From DATLYB01 sp964502525 (GTDB lineage Bacteria > Bacteroidota > Bacteroidia > Chitinophagales > CAIOSU01): a DNA stretch of 56,252 nt. Both the position numbers and the translations under genes were made by a program. This document shows, in pieces, positions 16,154 through 24,429 of the stretch (position 1 is its first letter; the number at the start of each line of letters is the position of its first letter). The stretch lies in the NCBI GenBank assembly GCA_964502525.1, contig CAZCXH010000010.1:1-56252 (forward strand), in the 5' to 3' direction. The notes below the pieces were generated by a model, which did no database searches, was not told the DNA's origin, and worked only from the letters and a program-made list of their open reading frames with translations.

Positions 16154-16352
16154 GAAGGAGCTTTTGGATGGATTTTTTCGGCAGCTTTCCGCTGCGAATA
16201 AGCTTCACTTCTTTCAATCCCCGAGCAATGCTTGTATAAACCCAATCTGCGTTTTTACCTTTGCTCTTTGACTTTACAAAGCCAAGCTGGTCCATCAACT
16301 CCTCAAAAAACTCGTATTTGCTCTCCGGAATTTCGAGGATGATTTGTTTCAT
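16143..16352 (-). CDS. Antitoxin-like partner of the RelE-type toxin
   Basis: A 69-aa protein (MKQIILEIPESKYEFFEELMDQLGF...), ending in a basic, helical SGKLPKKSIQKLLREI. Its size, position directly upstream of the toxin and 11-nt overlap fit a type II antitoxin. The ATG at 16352 is preferred. An ATG at 16397 would overlap the caspase stop and adds low-quality sequence. The DNA-binding type is not clear. It starts 34 nt after the end of caspase paralogue 2. Confidence 0.7.
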   Translation of the reverse strand: MKQIILEIPESKYEFFEELMDQLGFVKSKSKGKNADWVYTSIARGLKEVKLIRSGKLPKKSIQKLLREI

Positions 16353-16386
16353 GGTGACGTAAAAATAACTCAAAATTCCCTTCGCC

Positions 16387-18897
16387 TTATTCTTCATATT
16401 CCTCCGGAAAGTATTTTTTCATCAGAGCTTTGAACTCGGGGGTGGAGCGGATGGGGTCGAGATCGGGAGTTTTCTGAATTACTTTGAAGAGAAGTGTGAA
16501 GTAGTCCTGTCTGACTAATCTCTTTTCTTCAGCCATTCTCTCGGCAGATTTCAATGCTTTCTCCGCGTACTCCACAGCCAATGAAGTTTTCTTGGTTACA
16601 GAATAGAAATCAGCAAAATTTCTATAAGCTGTTATGCTGTCTTCCGGGTGCAGTTCCATCACCTTGTTGAAAAAATAGAGAGCCGAATCCGGCTGGTTCA
16701 GTTTAAGGTAGGCGTGTCCTATACTACCGCATGCGCGTTCGTTATCAGGATTAATTAAAAGGGCTTTCCGGGAATAATAAAGCGCAGAGTCCGGTTGATT
16801 CAATTTATAATATCCATTGGAAAGCATGGCATAACCTTCCTCCCACTTTGGATCGATTTGAATCATCTTTTTACCGTAATAAATTATTGAGTCAGGCTGA
16901 TATAAAATTTCATAAACTGTAGCGATAACGATAAAATTATATCCATTGGAAGGATCGCTTTGAATTGCCTTGCGGGAATAATAAATTGCTGAGTCCAGTT
17001 GGCTATACAAATAAATATTAGCAAGATTGCCATAATAGAAAGAAGCCCACCCTGGACTTGGATTGGCTTCTAATCCCTGCTTGTAAACTTTAGCTGCCTG
17101 TTCAGGTAATTTGTGCCAATCCAATCTTTGGGCGACATTAGCGTATTTGGGTATTTGGAAAGGCATATTCCTTAGTTCGAAAAAATTTTTCAATGCCAGA
17201 TTGATGTACGCATCCGCTGAGTCATTGAGCACTTTTTTGTAAAAAATTATTCCTTTGCCGGTGGCGCCCAGTCCTAAATAGGTTGAATCCATCTGCAGAA
17301 GCTTTGTATAATAGACATCCGCTGAATCGAGTAGGTTATTTTCAAGGTACGTTGCAGCGAGCAATGCGTATGGAGGCGAATATCGGGGAGAATAGTGAAT
17401 GGCTTTCTTACAGTAGAAAGCAATTGAATCAAGCTTATTTTGAAATCTGCTTTTTAAATAGTGACAATGCGCATCCGTGGGGTCGAGAACCATTGCTGAA
17501 TCTAACTGCATTCTCGCGAGGTCATGTTTCTTATCACCAAAATAATGGTCCCAACTTCCAAGAAATAGACATTTTGATAAGTACCCAAGCCTTGAAAGCC
17601 TTCCATCTCCAAGTGTGGCTCTCAGGAAAGAAATCATTTCATGTGGTATTGCCGGGGTAAATGTGACAAAAATAAATCCGGGAGCTACCGTGCCATACGA
17701 AACCTCAGCTCCAAAATCATCAAAAGCTTTCGATGCCCTATCAATCTTGTGCAGTAAAGCTGCAACGAGGTTGCGTTTCATTAAAGCAACCAACAGCTTG
17801 GTTCCATCATTCTTCGGGATCTTTTGGAAGAAGAAATACGCTGAAACAGTGGTATCTTTTTCCCCTTCCTTATGTTTCCCGAAACTCCAGCGTGAAAAGT
17901 AATTACCGGTGTCAAGACAAGCCTGGAAATTTTTGTAGTGCTGCCTAATCGTATCATGCAAGCCGGCAAGCAATGACTCATCCAATCCTCGCATATCAAT
18001 GTCTGCAAAGACACTCTTACCTTGCTCTGAAGAGAGATAAGTGAGCAGTTGCGGATTCATCTTTGAAACACTCGCTTCCATATTCCCGAACAGCATCGGG
18101 TTCTGCGGAAGCGGACTTGCCTCATCGGGCACTTTTTCCATCAGATATAAATTCAGTTCGCGCAAATTCACAATGCTGTCTTTGTTTTTATCAGCTAATC
18201 CGGACAAACCGTTAATTAACTCGTAGCTGAACAATCCCCTACCATCCCCCCATTGTTTTCCTTCCAACGAAAGTTCACCCGGCTGGCAACTCAAAATCTT
18301 TATTTCATCCTGCCATTTGTCTTTCAGCATGGCTGCTGCGGCTTCCATGCCTTCCCTTCCTCCGGCAAGATTTCCCGAACGGCAGGCATCGGCAATAAAC
18401 AATACCTGAATGCCACTTGCTGAAAGCGTAGCAATCCAACTTTTCAGTAACGGTACTGCAATTGCCCCTGCGGGATACACGCACTTAGGTGCATCATAAG
18501 GCAGCAGGTAAGCATCCTTCACCACTGTTTTGTTCTCCACATCGCCATGCCCGCTGAAGTAGATATAAACTTTATCGCCTTGTTTAGCGATTTCAGTCAG
18601 AAAGTTGATGCTCGCCCAAAACTCTCCGTTGGTGGCTTTTTCGTTCAGCAACAGTGTGATACTGTTTGAATCCGCTCCGCTTGCCACCAAATAATTTTTG
18701 AACGCCAGCGCATCCTTATCGGCAAATTGCAGAGAAGGGATTGCCGGGTTTTTGTATTTGGAGATGCCTACGATGAGGGCGTAAGTCTCACCGGTTTGCT
18801 CCGGTGCGGAAGAAGAAACGGCCACGCCCTTTGTGGTTTGGGCGTGGAGCGACCAGGCGAAAAAGAGATACGACAATGCCATGATGATGTGCTTCAT
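16387..18897 (-). CDS. Secreted caspase-like (C14) protease with long TPR array, paralogue 2
   Basis: An 836-aa protein with a signal peptide (MKHIIMALSYLFFAWSLHAQ). The caspase domain spans roughly 36-290 with YFSGHGD (H117) and IADACRSGN (C172). The EF-hand-like loop reads DKNKDSIVNLRE, which keeps the acidic positions but has Ser instead of Gly at position 6. Residues ~455-830 form a long TPR array (YGNLANIYLYSQLDSAIYY and SIGHAYLKLNQPDSALYF). It ends STPEFKALMKKYFPEEYEE. It is the most divergent of the three paralogues. Its 3' end is followed by the antitoxin/toxin pair and then another copy of the tail. Confidence 0.85.
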   Translation of the reverse strand: MKHIIMALSYLFFAWSLHAQTTKGVAVSSSAPEQTGETYALIVGISKYKNPAIPSLQFADKDALAFKNYLVASGADSNSITLLLNEKATNGEFWASINFLTEIAKQGDKVYIYFSGHGDVENKTVVKDAYLLPYDAPKCVYPAGAIAVPLLKSWIATLSASGIQVLFIADACRSGNLAGGREGMEAAAAMLKDKWQDEIKILSCQPGELSLEGKQWGDGRGLFSYELINGLSGLADKNKDSIVNLRELNLYLMEKVPDEASPLPQNPMLFGNMEASVSKMNPQLLTYLSSEQGKSVFADIDMRGLDESLLAGLHDTIRQHYKNFQACLDTGNYFSRWSFGKHKEGEKDTTVSAYFFFQKIPKNDGTKLLVALMKRNLVAALLHKIDRASKAFDDFGAEVSYGTVAPGFIFVTFTPAIPHEMISFLRATLGDGRLSRLGYLSKCLFLGSWDHYFGDKKHDLARMQLDSAMVLDPTDAHCHYLKSRFQNKLDSIAFYCKKAIHYSPRYSPPYALLAATYLENNLLDSADVYYTKLLQMDSTYLGLGATGKGIIFYKKVLNDSADAYINLALKNFFELRNMPFQIPKYANVAQRLDWHKLPEQAAKVYKQGLEANPSPGWASFYYGNLANIYLYSQLDSAIYYSRKAIQSDPSNGYNFIVIATVYEILYQPDSIIYYGKKMIQIDPKWEEGYAMLSNGYYKLNQPDSALYYSRKALLINPDNERACGSIGHAYLKLNQPDSALYFFNKVMELHPEDSITAYRNFADFYSVTKKTSLAVEYAEKALKSAERMAEEKRLVRQDYFTLLFKVIQKTPDLDPIRSTPEFKALMKKYFPEEYEE

Positions 18898-18936
18898 CGG
18901 AATCGGATTTTAAAAAGCCGTTAAATTTTAAATCTA

Positions 18937-19149
18937 TCAAAGCGTCTTAGCCAGCCTTGAGATTTCCAGTTCGAACAGTTGCGCCTCTGTTTCTTTTCCC
19001 ATCTCCCTGTACATTCTAACCAGGTTGCGCAAGCTGGCAAGATATGACGGAGCTGCGCTCAATGTTTTTTCCCATTCATTCAGCATTGCAACGAATCGCG
19101 GGTCGGCATCTGCGCAGCCGGTCATGTCATCATACAGTCGGGTTTTCAT
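18937..19149 (-). CDS. Small TPR-like hypothetical protein
   Basis: A 70-aa acidic/helical protein (MKTRLYDDMTGCADADPRFVAMLNEW..., later SLRNLVRMYREMGKETEAQ) resembling one and a half TPR helices. It has no signal peptide. It ends 39 nt before caspase paralogue 2 and could be co-transcribed with it. It may be a true small gene or a fragment of a larger TPR protein. Confidence 0.5.
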   Translation of the reverse strand: MKTRLYDDMTGCADADPRFVAMLNEWEKTLSAAPSYLASLRNLVRMYREMGKETEAQLFELEISRLAKTL

Positions 19150-19335
19150 GGCTTATGGTGGTTGGTGAACTCTTATCACCCTATACCAAAAGCCGGAAAA
19201 CGTTACCTCATTTCACAATCCGGAAATTTTTTTTGATTTAATCCTCAAATCCCTAAATCCGCAAACTATTTGAAATGACAGGTTTCCGGTTGATTTCGCT
19301 GATTATCGCAGATAAAGAATCTTAGAATCTTACAA

Positions 19336-19776
19336 CTACTTCGCCTGCTTGGCAAGTTGAAATGTACGGTCGCAGGAACAATCGCCTATCCCTGCCCAGG
19401 TATATTCACCCGCGAGGCTGATGGCGTTCAAATGCTTGTATTTCCCTGCGTCAACGCTGATATAGCCGGTTTTCTTAGGCTCCAAAGAACCTTGCCACAC
19501 GGTGTCTAAATAGACATTCACTTCGTAATCAGCTTGGTTCTGCAAGGTGACAAGGCAATCAGACATGCCTCTTGACAGGGCAGGTTTGATGTCCGCAAGC
19601 TTTTTACCGCTGCCGGGCAAAAAAGCTTCCGCTTCTTCACCCCGTGATCCGGGATTTTTCTTAGCCTCCACTTTTATGGGCTTGCAGTCTTCTTCTCCTT
19701 TTGCCTGGGAGAACAATTGGTTGGACAGCGCCAGCACAACCGCCAGCGCAATGAAATTTTTGAGTGCGTCTTTCAT
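19336..19776 (-). CDS. Small secreted hypothetical protein
   Basis: A 146-aa protein with a signal peptide (MKDALKNFIALAVVLALSNQLFSQ). The mature part has four Cys (DCKP, SDCL and GDCSCDR) that could form disulfides. Short beta-rich segments are visible (YEVNVYLDTVWQGSLEPKKTGYISVDAGKY). No family is recognised. It is isolated between two minus-strand genes with gaps of about 190 and 450 bp. Confidence 0.7.
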   Translation of the reverse strand: MKDALKNFIALAVVLALSNQLFSQAKGEEDCKPIKVEAKKNPGSRGEEAEAFLPGSGKKLADIKPALSRGMSDCLVTLQNQADYEVNVYLDTVWQGSLEPKKTGYISVDAGKYKHLNAISLAGEYTWAGIGDCSCDRTFQLAKQAK

Positions 19777-20068
19777 GGCTTTTTGATTTTAGGTGTTTAA
19801 TGGTTAATTGTCAAATGAAAGTGAGCCATTCCAATGGCAGCTTTCAATGGCAAATATGCAAGAAATTTATCCGAATAAAAATTTAGATGGCAATAGAACG
19901 CAGATGACGCAGAAAAATAGGATGACTACAGATAAAACAATCAGCGATCATCTGCACAATCCGTGCCACCAGCCTTTCATTATCATTTTGTCATTTTGTT
20001 ATTATGATTTAACCGCCTCTTAGAAGCTGTTTAAATTTACAAAATATCAAAATATATTTTCTATTTCT

Positions 20069-20103
20069 GTTTACAGTTTATCTGTTTACAATTTACGATT
20101 TAC
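20069..20103 (+). repeat. Heptameric GTTTAC-type array
   Basis: GTTTACA, GTTTATC, GTTTACA, ATTTACG, ATTTAC follow at 7-nt steps with one 1-nt slip. It is the reverse orientation of the array upstream of recA. It lies in the 448-bp gap 19777-20224, which otherwise shows AT-rich sequence, a CAGCGATCATCTGC-type repeat fragment near 19950 and the orphan tail D. Confidence 0.5.
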
Positions 20104-20152
20104 GATCCCGAAATTCAAACTTCAAACTGATGATTTTCGGTAATGTTATTTT

Positions 20153-20225
20153 CACTAATTCTTTGTATTGGTCAGGAAAGTGGAGCGGAAACAACAAACC
20201 AAAACAGGAAAGTGGCGAGGGCTTT
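20153..20225 (-). repeat. Orphan caspase 3'-end fragment with internal insertion (tail copy D)
   Basis: Immediately at the HepT stop the minus strand reads AAAGCCCT, then TTTCCTG, and ends ACCAATACAAAGAATTAG. These are the start and end of the caspase tail. The middle is shortened, and about 35 nt containing a repeat of CCACTTTCCTG are inserted. It is the most degraded of the seven copies. Confidence 0.6.
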
Positions 20226-20677
20226 CATTGTTCCCTATTCAAAGCGTCAAAATCCACATGGCGATAGTAGATGCTGTCTTTGGCTGCGTTCAGCTCATTT
20301 CTATCAAAGGTACCCTTTGACAACTGTTCAGCAATTATCGCCTCAATATCCTTGTTCAACGTTGGCAGGTGGGTTTTGATAATTTCATAAGTGATGAATT
20401 TATCAATGCCTGAATAATCGTGAGCAATCCGGTTTCTGAAATCGCTGATTTTATTCCACGCTATTTCCGGATACGTGGAGCGCAACTCGTCACTTATTTT
20501 ATTCACCTGCTCGCCAATATTTACGAGCAAAGCAAGCGAAGCGTTGAAGGGCTGCTGTTCGTTGGCATCAAAAAAATCAGCAGGACTTTTGAATCCATGG
20601 GAGTAAATTTTGATTTTCCCGATGGAGTCCAGTATCCTCAGCAGATAGACCAAATCGTTTTTAATCGAGGGCTGCAT
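20225..20677 (-). CDS. hepT: HEPN-domain RNase toxin, HepT-like
   Basis: A 150-aa helical protein. It carries the HEPN RNase motif R-x4-H-x-Y as RNRIAHDY (R81, H86, Y88), the signature of HepT toxins. In characterised pairs the Tyr is AMPylated by the cognate MntA, which silences the RNase. Its start overlaps the end of the nucleotidyltransferase gene by 17 nt. Its stop codon abuts an orphan caspase tail. Confidence 0.88.
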   Translation of the reverse strand: MQPSIKNDLVYLLRILDSIGKIKIYSHGFKSPADFFDANEQQPFNASLALLVNIGEQVNKISDELRSTYPEIAWNKISDFRNRIAHDYSGIDKFITYEIIKTHLPTLNKDIEAIIAEQLSKGTFDRNELNAAKDSIYYRHVDFDALNREQ

Positions 20678-20957
20678 ACTTAATGTCCTTCATCGCGCGA
20701 TATAAAATGACCGGGTCTGCAAACTTTTTTACCACCACATCCACTTTCATTCCAAGAGCCGCTTCAAGGTAGGTTTTAAAGCCGATAAGTTTTTTAAAAT
20801 CGGGATTTTCATCCTCGATGAGAATATCTATATCGCGTATATTTTTCTCTCCTCTTGCCAACGAACCAAAAACACCCATGCGTGTGATACCAAATCGCTG
20901 AAAGATTTGTTCCTGCAAGAGAAACTTTTGAAAACCGATAAAATCATTTACCTGCAT
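20661..20957 (-). CDS. mntA: Minimal nucleotidyltransferase antitoxin, MntA-like
   Basis: A 98-aa MNT-fold protein. The signature GSLARGEKNIRDIDILIE (G31-S32 and D42/D44) is the G-S-x-x-R-G-x(5)-D-x-D motif that binds ATP and metal. Upstream pairing and overlap with a HEPN gene identify a type VII-like MntA/HepT system, where the enzyme modifies the HEPN toxin with AMP. It starts 32 nt after the end of caspase paralogue 3. Confidence 0.88.
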   Translation of the reverse strand: MQVNDFIGFQKFLLQEQIFQRFGITRMGVFGSLARGEKNIRDIDILIEDENPDFKKLIGFKTYLEAALGMKVDVVVKKFADPVILYRAMKDIKYAALD

Positions 20958-20989
20958 TGGACAAATTTAATGAATCAGTTAAGTTTATC

Positions 20990-23020
20990 TCATTCTTTGT
21001 ACTGGTCAGGAAAATATTTCCTCATCAGGGCTTTGAATTCGGGGGTGGAGCGGATGGAGTCGAGGTAGGAACTTTTAATGGTTTCAATCCGCTTAAAACC
21101 TTTTTGTAGTGACAGTTCGAGATGGTGTAAGGCTTTCTTCTGATCCAGTTTCATTGAATAGCATTTTGCCAACCCTATCTCACAATAACCGTTCGTTGAA
21201 TTAGCGGCTGCTGCCTTCTCGAAACTTAAAATCGCCTTATCAAGCATCCGTTGTTCCAGAAAAAAGTCACCCATCTGATTATAGTTTCTGAATGGAAATA
21301 AAGACCGCAGGGGACGATCTTTTGGATCATAAATGATCCGCGTAAAGTAGTAATCAATTGAGTCAACAAGAGATTTGTCTGTGGAATCTCTGAAAGCATA
21401 CTGAAAAAGATAAGTTGATCCTAATCCCTTGTAGGCTTCCAATTCCCAATCTTCACCGAATTGGTATAGTTGCCTTGCAGCCAAAATTGCTGATTCAAAT
21501 TCAAATGAATTTCTGTATGTAAATGAAAGAGCGATATAACCGTAAGCAAATTGTGGGGACAGTTCAATAGCTTTTTCCGCGTAAGGCAGGGCTTCCCTGA
21601 ACTTAATATCAGGAAGCGAATACTGGTAAGATAATAACGATGCCTTCCAGAGTTGGATATATGCGGCATTTGGACTCAGGAATATAGCCGAATCAATTTT
21701 GCTCATAGCAAATTTGGTCTCAACTGAATCTTTAGGGATAGATTCGAAGAATAGTGCTTTTGAAAGGAATCCCAATTTTTGAAGTTTGTCATCACCAAAT
21801 AGCTGACGCAGAATTTTTGTTTCTGCGCTCTTCTGCTCGAAATCAAACAACGAGGAGTTCATGTCGGACGTGACGAAATTATCCAGCAACTGATTCGAGC
21901 TATTTATAATACCCATACTTAAATTTCTTTTCATCACCGCAATCATCAATTTGGTAGAATTATTCTGGGGAACGCGATTCAGGAAATAGTATGCAGATGG
22001 CAGTTGGGGCTTTCTTACATAGATGGCAGAGTCCATGTAGAGATTGAAATTCCGGTAGTGTTCCTTTATTGAGTCGTTCACACCATTTAAGAAACTATCA
22101 TCAAACCCGCGTGTATCAATTGCTGCAAAACTGTTGCCATTGGGTTGAGCAGCGAGCGAATCGAGGAATTGCTTATTGGCTCTGGAAATGCTCGCTTCAG
22201 AATTTCCAATCAGCACCGGATTCTGCGGCATCGGGTTCGCCTCATCCGGCACTTTTTCCATCAAATACAAATTCAACTCGCGCAATGAAACAGTTTCATC
22301 ATTGTTACGGTCAGCTTTACCAGCCATACCATTGATAAGTTCATAGCTGAATAATCCCCTGCCATTTCCCCATTGCTTTCCCTCCAGCGATAATTCTCCA
22401 GGCTGGCAACTCAATATTTTTATTTCATCTTTCCATTTGTCACCCAGAACCGTTTGAATGTTTTTCATTCCTTCCAGCCCGCCTGCAAGGTTTCCCGAAT
22501 GGCAGGCATCGGTAATCACAATCGCCTGCACTCCATTTGCTGAAAGCGTGCTAACATAATCCTGCAAAGTGCGCACGTTGATTGCACTGATGGCGTACAC
22601 GACTTTCGGTGCATCATAAGGAAGGAGGTATCCGACATTGGTAATCACGCGGCTCTCGACATCACCATGCCCGCTGAAATAGATGAACACCTTGTCGCCA
22701 GCTTTGGCTTTTTGCGTGCAGAGTTCATCCAGCGACAACATGGTCTCCGCATAACTCGCATTTTCGTTCATCAGCAGCGTGATGTTATTTGAATCCACTC
22801 CGCTTGCCACCAAATAATTTCTGAACGCAAGCGCATCCCTGTCTGCAAATTGCAGCGAGGGGATTGCCGGATTCTTGTATTTGGAGATGCCAACGATGAG
22901 GGCGTAAGTCTTTCCGGTTTGCTCTTGCGGTGATGAGTAAGCAACGGATACACCCTTTGTATTTTGAGCACAGAGAGCAGTTGACAAAACCAATAACTGA
23001 AAAAGAATTATGCTTCGCAT
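20990..23020 (-). CDS. Secreted caspase-like (C14) protease with TPRs, paralogue 3
   Basis: A 676-aa protein. The ATG at 23020 gives the signal peptide MRSIILFQLLVLSTALCAQ. The frame stays open to an ATG at 23056, but those 12 codons (MKKYFPGTIQSV) are the fossil end of another caspase gene. The caspase domain (~36-290) has YFSGHGD (H118) and ITDACHSGN (C173). The EF-hand-like loop has Glu where Gly is expected (DRNNDETVSLRE). The second half has TPR-like repeats. It ends STPEFKALMRKYFPDQYKE. The N-terminal ~300 residues are nearly the same as in paralogue 1, pointing to recent duplication or gene conversion. Confidence 0.85.
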   Translation of the reverse strand: MRSIILFQLLVLSTALCAQNTKGVSVAYSSPQEQTGKTYALIVGISKYKNPAIPSLQFADRDALAFRNYLVASGVDSNNITLLMNENASYAETMLSLDELCTQKAKAGDKVFIYFSGHGDVESRVITNVGYLLPYDAPKVVYAISAINVRTLQDYVSTLSANGVQAIVITDACHSGNLAGGLEGMKNIQTVLGDKWKDEIKILSCQPGELSLEGKQWGNGRGLFSYELINGMAGKADRNNDETVSLRELNLYLMEKVPDEANPMPQNPVLIGNSEASISRANKQFLDSLAAQPNGNSFAAIDTRGFDDSFLNGVNDSIKEHYRNFNLYMDSAIYVRKPQLPSAYYFLNRVPQNNSTKLMIAVMKRNLSMGIINSSNQLLDNFVTSDMNSSLFDFEQKSAETKILRQLFGDDKLQKLGFLSKALFFESIPKDSVETKFAMSKIDSAIFLSPNAAYIQLWKASLLSYQYSLPDIKFREALPYAEKAIELSPQFAYGYIALSFTYRNSFEFESAILAARQLYQFGEDWELEAYKGLGSTYLFQYAFRDSTDKSLVDSIDYYFTRIIYDPKDRPLRSLFPFRNYNQMGDFFLEQRMLDKAILSFEKAAAANSTNGYCEIGLAKCYSMKLDQKKALHHLELSLQKGFKRIETIKSSYLDSIRSTPEFKALMRKYFPDQYKE

Positions 23021-23070
23021 CACGCTTTGTATTGTTCCCGGAAAATATTTTTTCATCAGGGCTTTGAATC
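23020..23070 (-). repeat. Orphan caspase 3'-end fragment (tail copy F)
   Basis: The minus strand encodes FKALMKKYFP and then a 1-nt insertion shifts the frame before ACAATACAAAGCG-TGA. Its TGA overlaps the ATG of caspase paralogue 3 (TGATG). It begins 13 nt after the stop of the DUF4143 ATPase gene. Confidence 0.82.
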
Positions 23071-23083
23071 CTTTTCTATTCCT

Positions 23084-24244
23084 TTAAAGGTCTCCAATAT
23101 TTTTCCAGCCAATGACTTCCGTTCCGCTGCTGCGCTTTTGATTTTGGTCGCCTCCGTAAACAATCATACCGGTTTTGCTTCCGGTGAGTTTCTGCCAGAA
23201 TGTGGTGCCTCGGAAAAAATCCTCGGTGACCGTTGCGCCTGATTTTATCTCAACCGGCACCAGGGACTTGCCGTTGTCAATAATCACGTCAATCTCGTTG
23301 CCGGTATTATCGCGCCAGTAATAGAGATTATTGCGCTTTCCCTTGTTGAAGCGGCTTTTCAGCATTTCGTTAATCATCAGGTTCTCAAAAAGCGCTCCGC
23401 GCAACGGGTTAAACTGCAATTCCTTTGGCTCCCTCATGCCCAGCAGGGCGCACGCCAGCCCGGTGTCATAAAAATATAATTTTGGCGTGCGCACCACGCG
23501 CTTGTTGAAATTCCGGTGATGCGGCCTGAGCATATAAATGATAAAGCTGCTTTGCAGCAAGCCGAGCCAGCTATGAACGGTGTTAACATTCACGCCCGCT
23601 TCAATCGCCAGGTTCGTCATGTTGAGCTGCTGCCCCGTTCTCCCCGCGCACAGCAGCAGCAGCTTTTCAAATGCCGCAAGGTTTTCAATGGATTTGATTT
23701 GCCGCACATCGCGCTCCACATACGTGCGGATATAGGAGGCGAACCATGGCTCCACCTTCGCCATTCCCGTTGCAATTTCGGGATAGCCGCCTTTAAAAAT
23801 GTAAGTGTTGATGTCATTGCCGTATCCGCTGCGCTTCACCGTTCCGATTTCGTTGATGTTGAACGGAAGCAGGTCAATGTAACCTATTCTGCCCGCGAGC
23901 GTTTGGGTGATGCTTTCCTGCAAGACGAAGTTGTTGGAGCCGGTAAGAACGAACCTGCCGCGCTTTTCGGATGAGTCAATAACCTCCTGCAAATAAGAAA
24001 ATAAATCGGGAGTGCGCTGGGCTTCATCGAATAAAGCGCCCTGCCGATAGGTATTCAGGAAACCCAGCGGGTCATCGGTAAAAAATTTCCGCACCGAAGG
24101 TGTTTCAAACGACACATAAGGCTTATCGGGGAAAACTTCCTTCACCAGCGTGCTTTTGCCGCTCTGTCGCGGACCTACCACCGCCACCGCGCGGAACTGG
24201 CGCGCCAACTTCTTCAATAACTCGGAGACTTCCCGTTTAACCAT
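23084..24244 (-). CDS. AAA-type ATPase with DUF4143 and nuclease-like C-terminus
   Basis: A 386-aa cytosolic protein. Walker A is GPRQSGKST (24-32), the Walker B-like motif is ALFDEAQRTP (D73-E74), and VLTGSNNFVLQES is a sensor-type segment. The middle fits DUF4143. The C-terminus has NEIDVIIDNG and PVEIKSG, as in the PD-(D/E)xK-like part of this family. The function is not settled; such genes are common in mobile and toxin-rich regions of Bacteroidota. It lies between two orphan caspase tails (copies G and F). A 13-bp inverted repeat sits 44 nt upstream of the ATG. Confidence 0.88.
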   Translation of the reverse strand: MVKREVSELLKKLARQFRAVAVVGPRQSGKSTLVKEVFPDKPYVSFETPSVRKFFTDDPLGFLNTYRQGALFDEAQRTPDLFSYLQEVIDSSEKRGRFVLTGSNNFVLQESITQTLAGRIGYIDLLPFNINEIGTVKRSGYGNDINTYIFKGGYPEIATGMAKVEPWFASYIRTYVERDVRQIKSIENLAAFEKLLLLCAGRTGQQLNMTNLAIEAGVNVNTVHSWLGLLQSSFIIYMLRPHHRNFNKRVVRTPKLYFYDTGLACALLGMREPKELQFNPLRGALFENLMINEMLKSRFNKGKRNNLYYWRDNTGNEIDVIIDNGKSLVPVEIKSGATVTEDFFRGTTFWQKLTGSKTGMIVYGGDQNQKRSSGTEVIGWKNIGDL

Positions 24245-24287
24245 TCAGGAAAGGAGCGATTTTAAGTCCAAATATAGAAAATAATGG

Positions 24288-24322
24288 TTTACAAATTTCT
24301 CTTTAAAACAGAAATTTGTAAA
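24288..24322. repeat. 13-bp inverted repeat upstream of the ATPase gene
   Basis: TTTACAAATTTCT (24288-24300) and AGAAATTTGTAAA (24310-24322) are exact reverse complements with a 9-nt AT-rich centre. It could be an operator, a terminator stem for the decayed genes upstream, or a small repeat. Confidence 0.65.
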
Positions 24323-24368
24323 AAACATTCCGGCTTTCCACCGATGATTTACGGCAATGACATCTTCG

Positions 24369-24416
24369 CTACTCCTTGTATTCCTCCGGGAAATATTTCT
24401 TCATCAGGGCTTTGAG
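24369..24416 (-). repeat. Orphan caspase 3'-end fragment (tail copy G)
   Basis: These 48 nt encode LKALMKKYFPEEYKE and a TAG in their own frame. They start 13 nt after the stop of the caspase pseudogene at 24430. That pseudogene is of a different caspase type, so the tail is not simply its own end. Confidence 0.82.
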
Positions 24417-24429
24417 TTTGGAGAACTAT

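Noticed and set aside
13790..23020. Caspases as cytosolic anti-phage effectors
   Set aside because: All three proteins start with convincing signal peptides, so a cytosolic suicide role is not supported by sequence.
13790..24416. A true integron with attC sites
   Set aside because: The tail repeat encodes protein and lacks the paired R/L boxes and long imperfect palindrome of attC. No tyrosine integrase is seen in the window. The architecture is analogous only.
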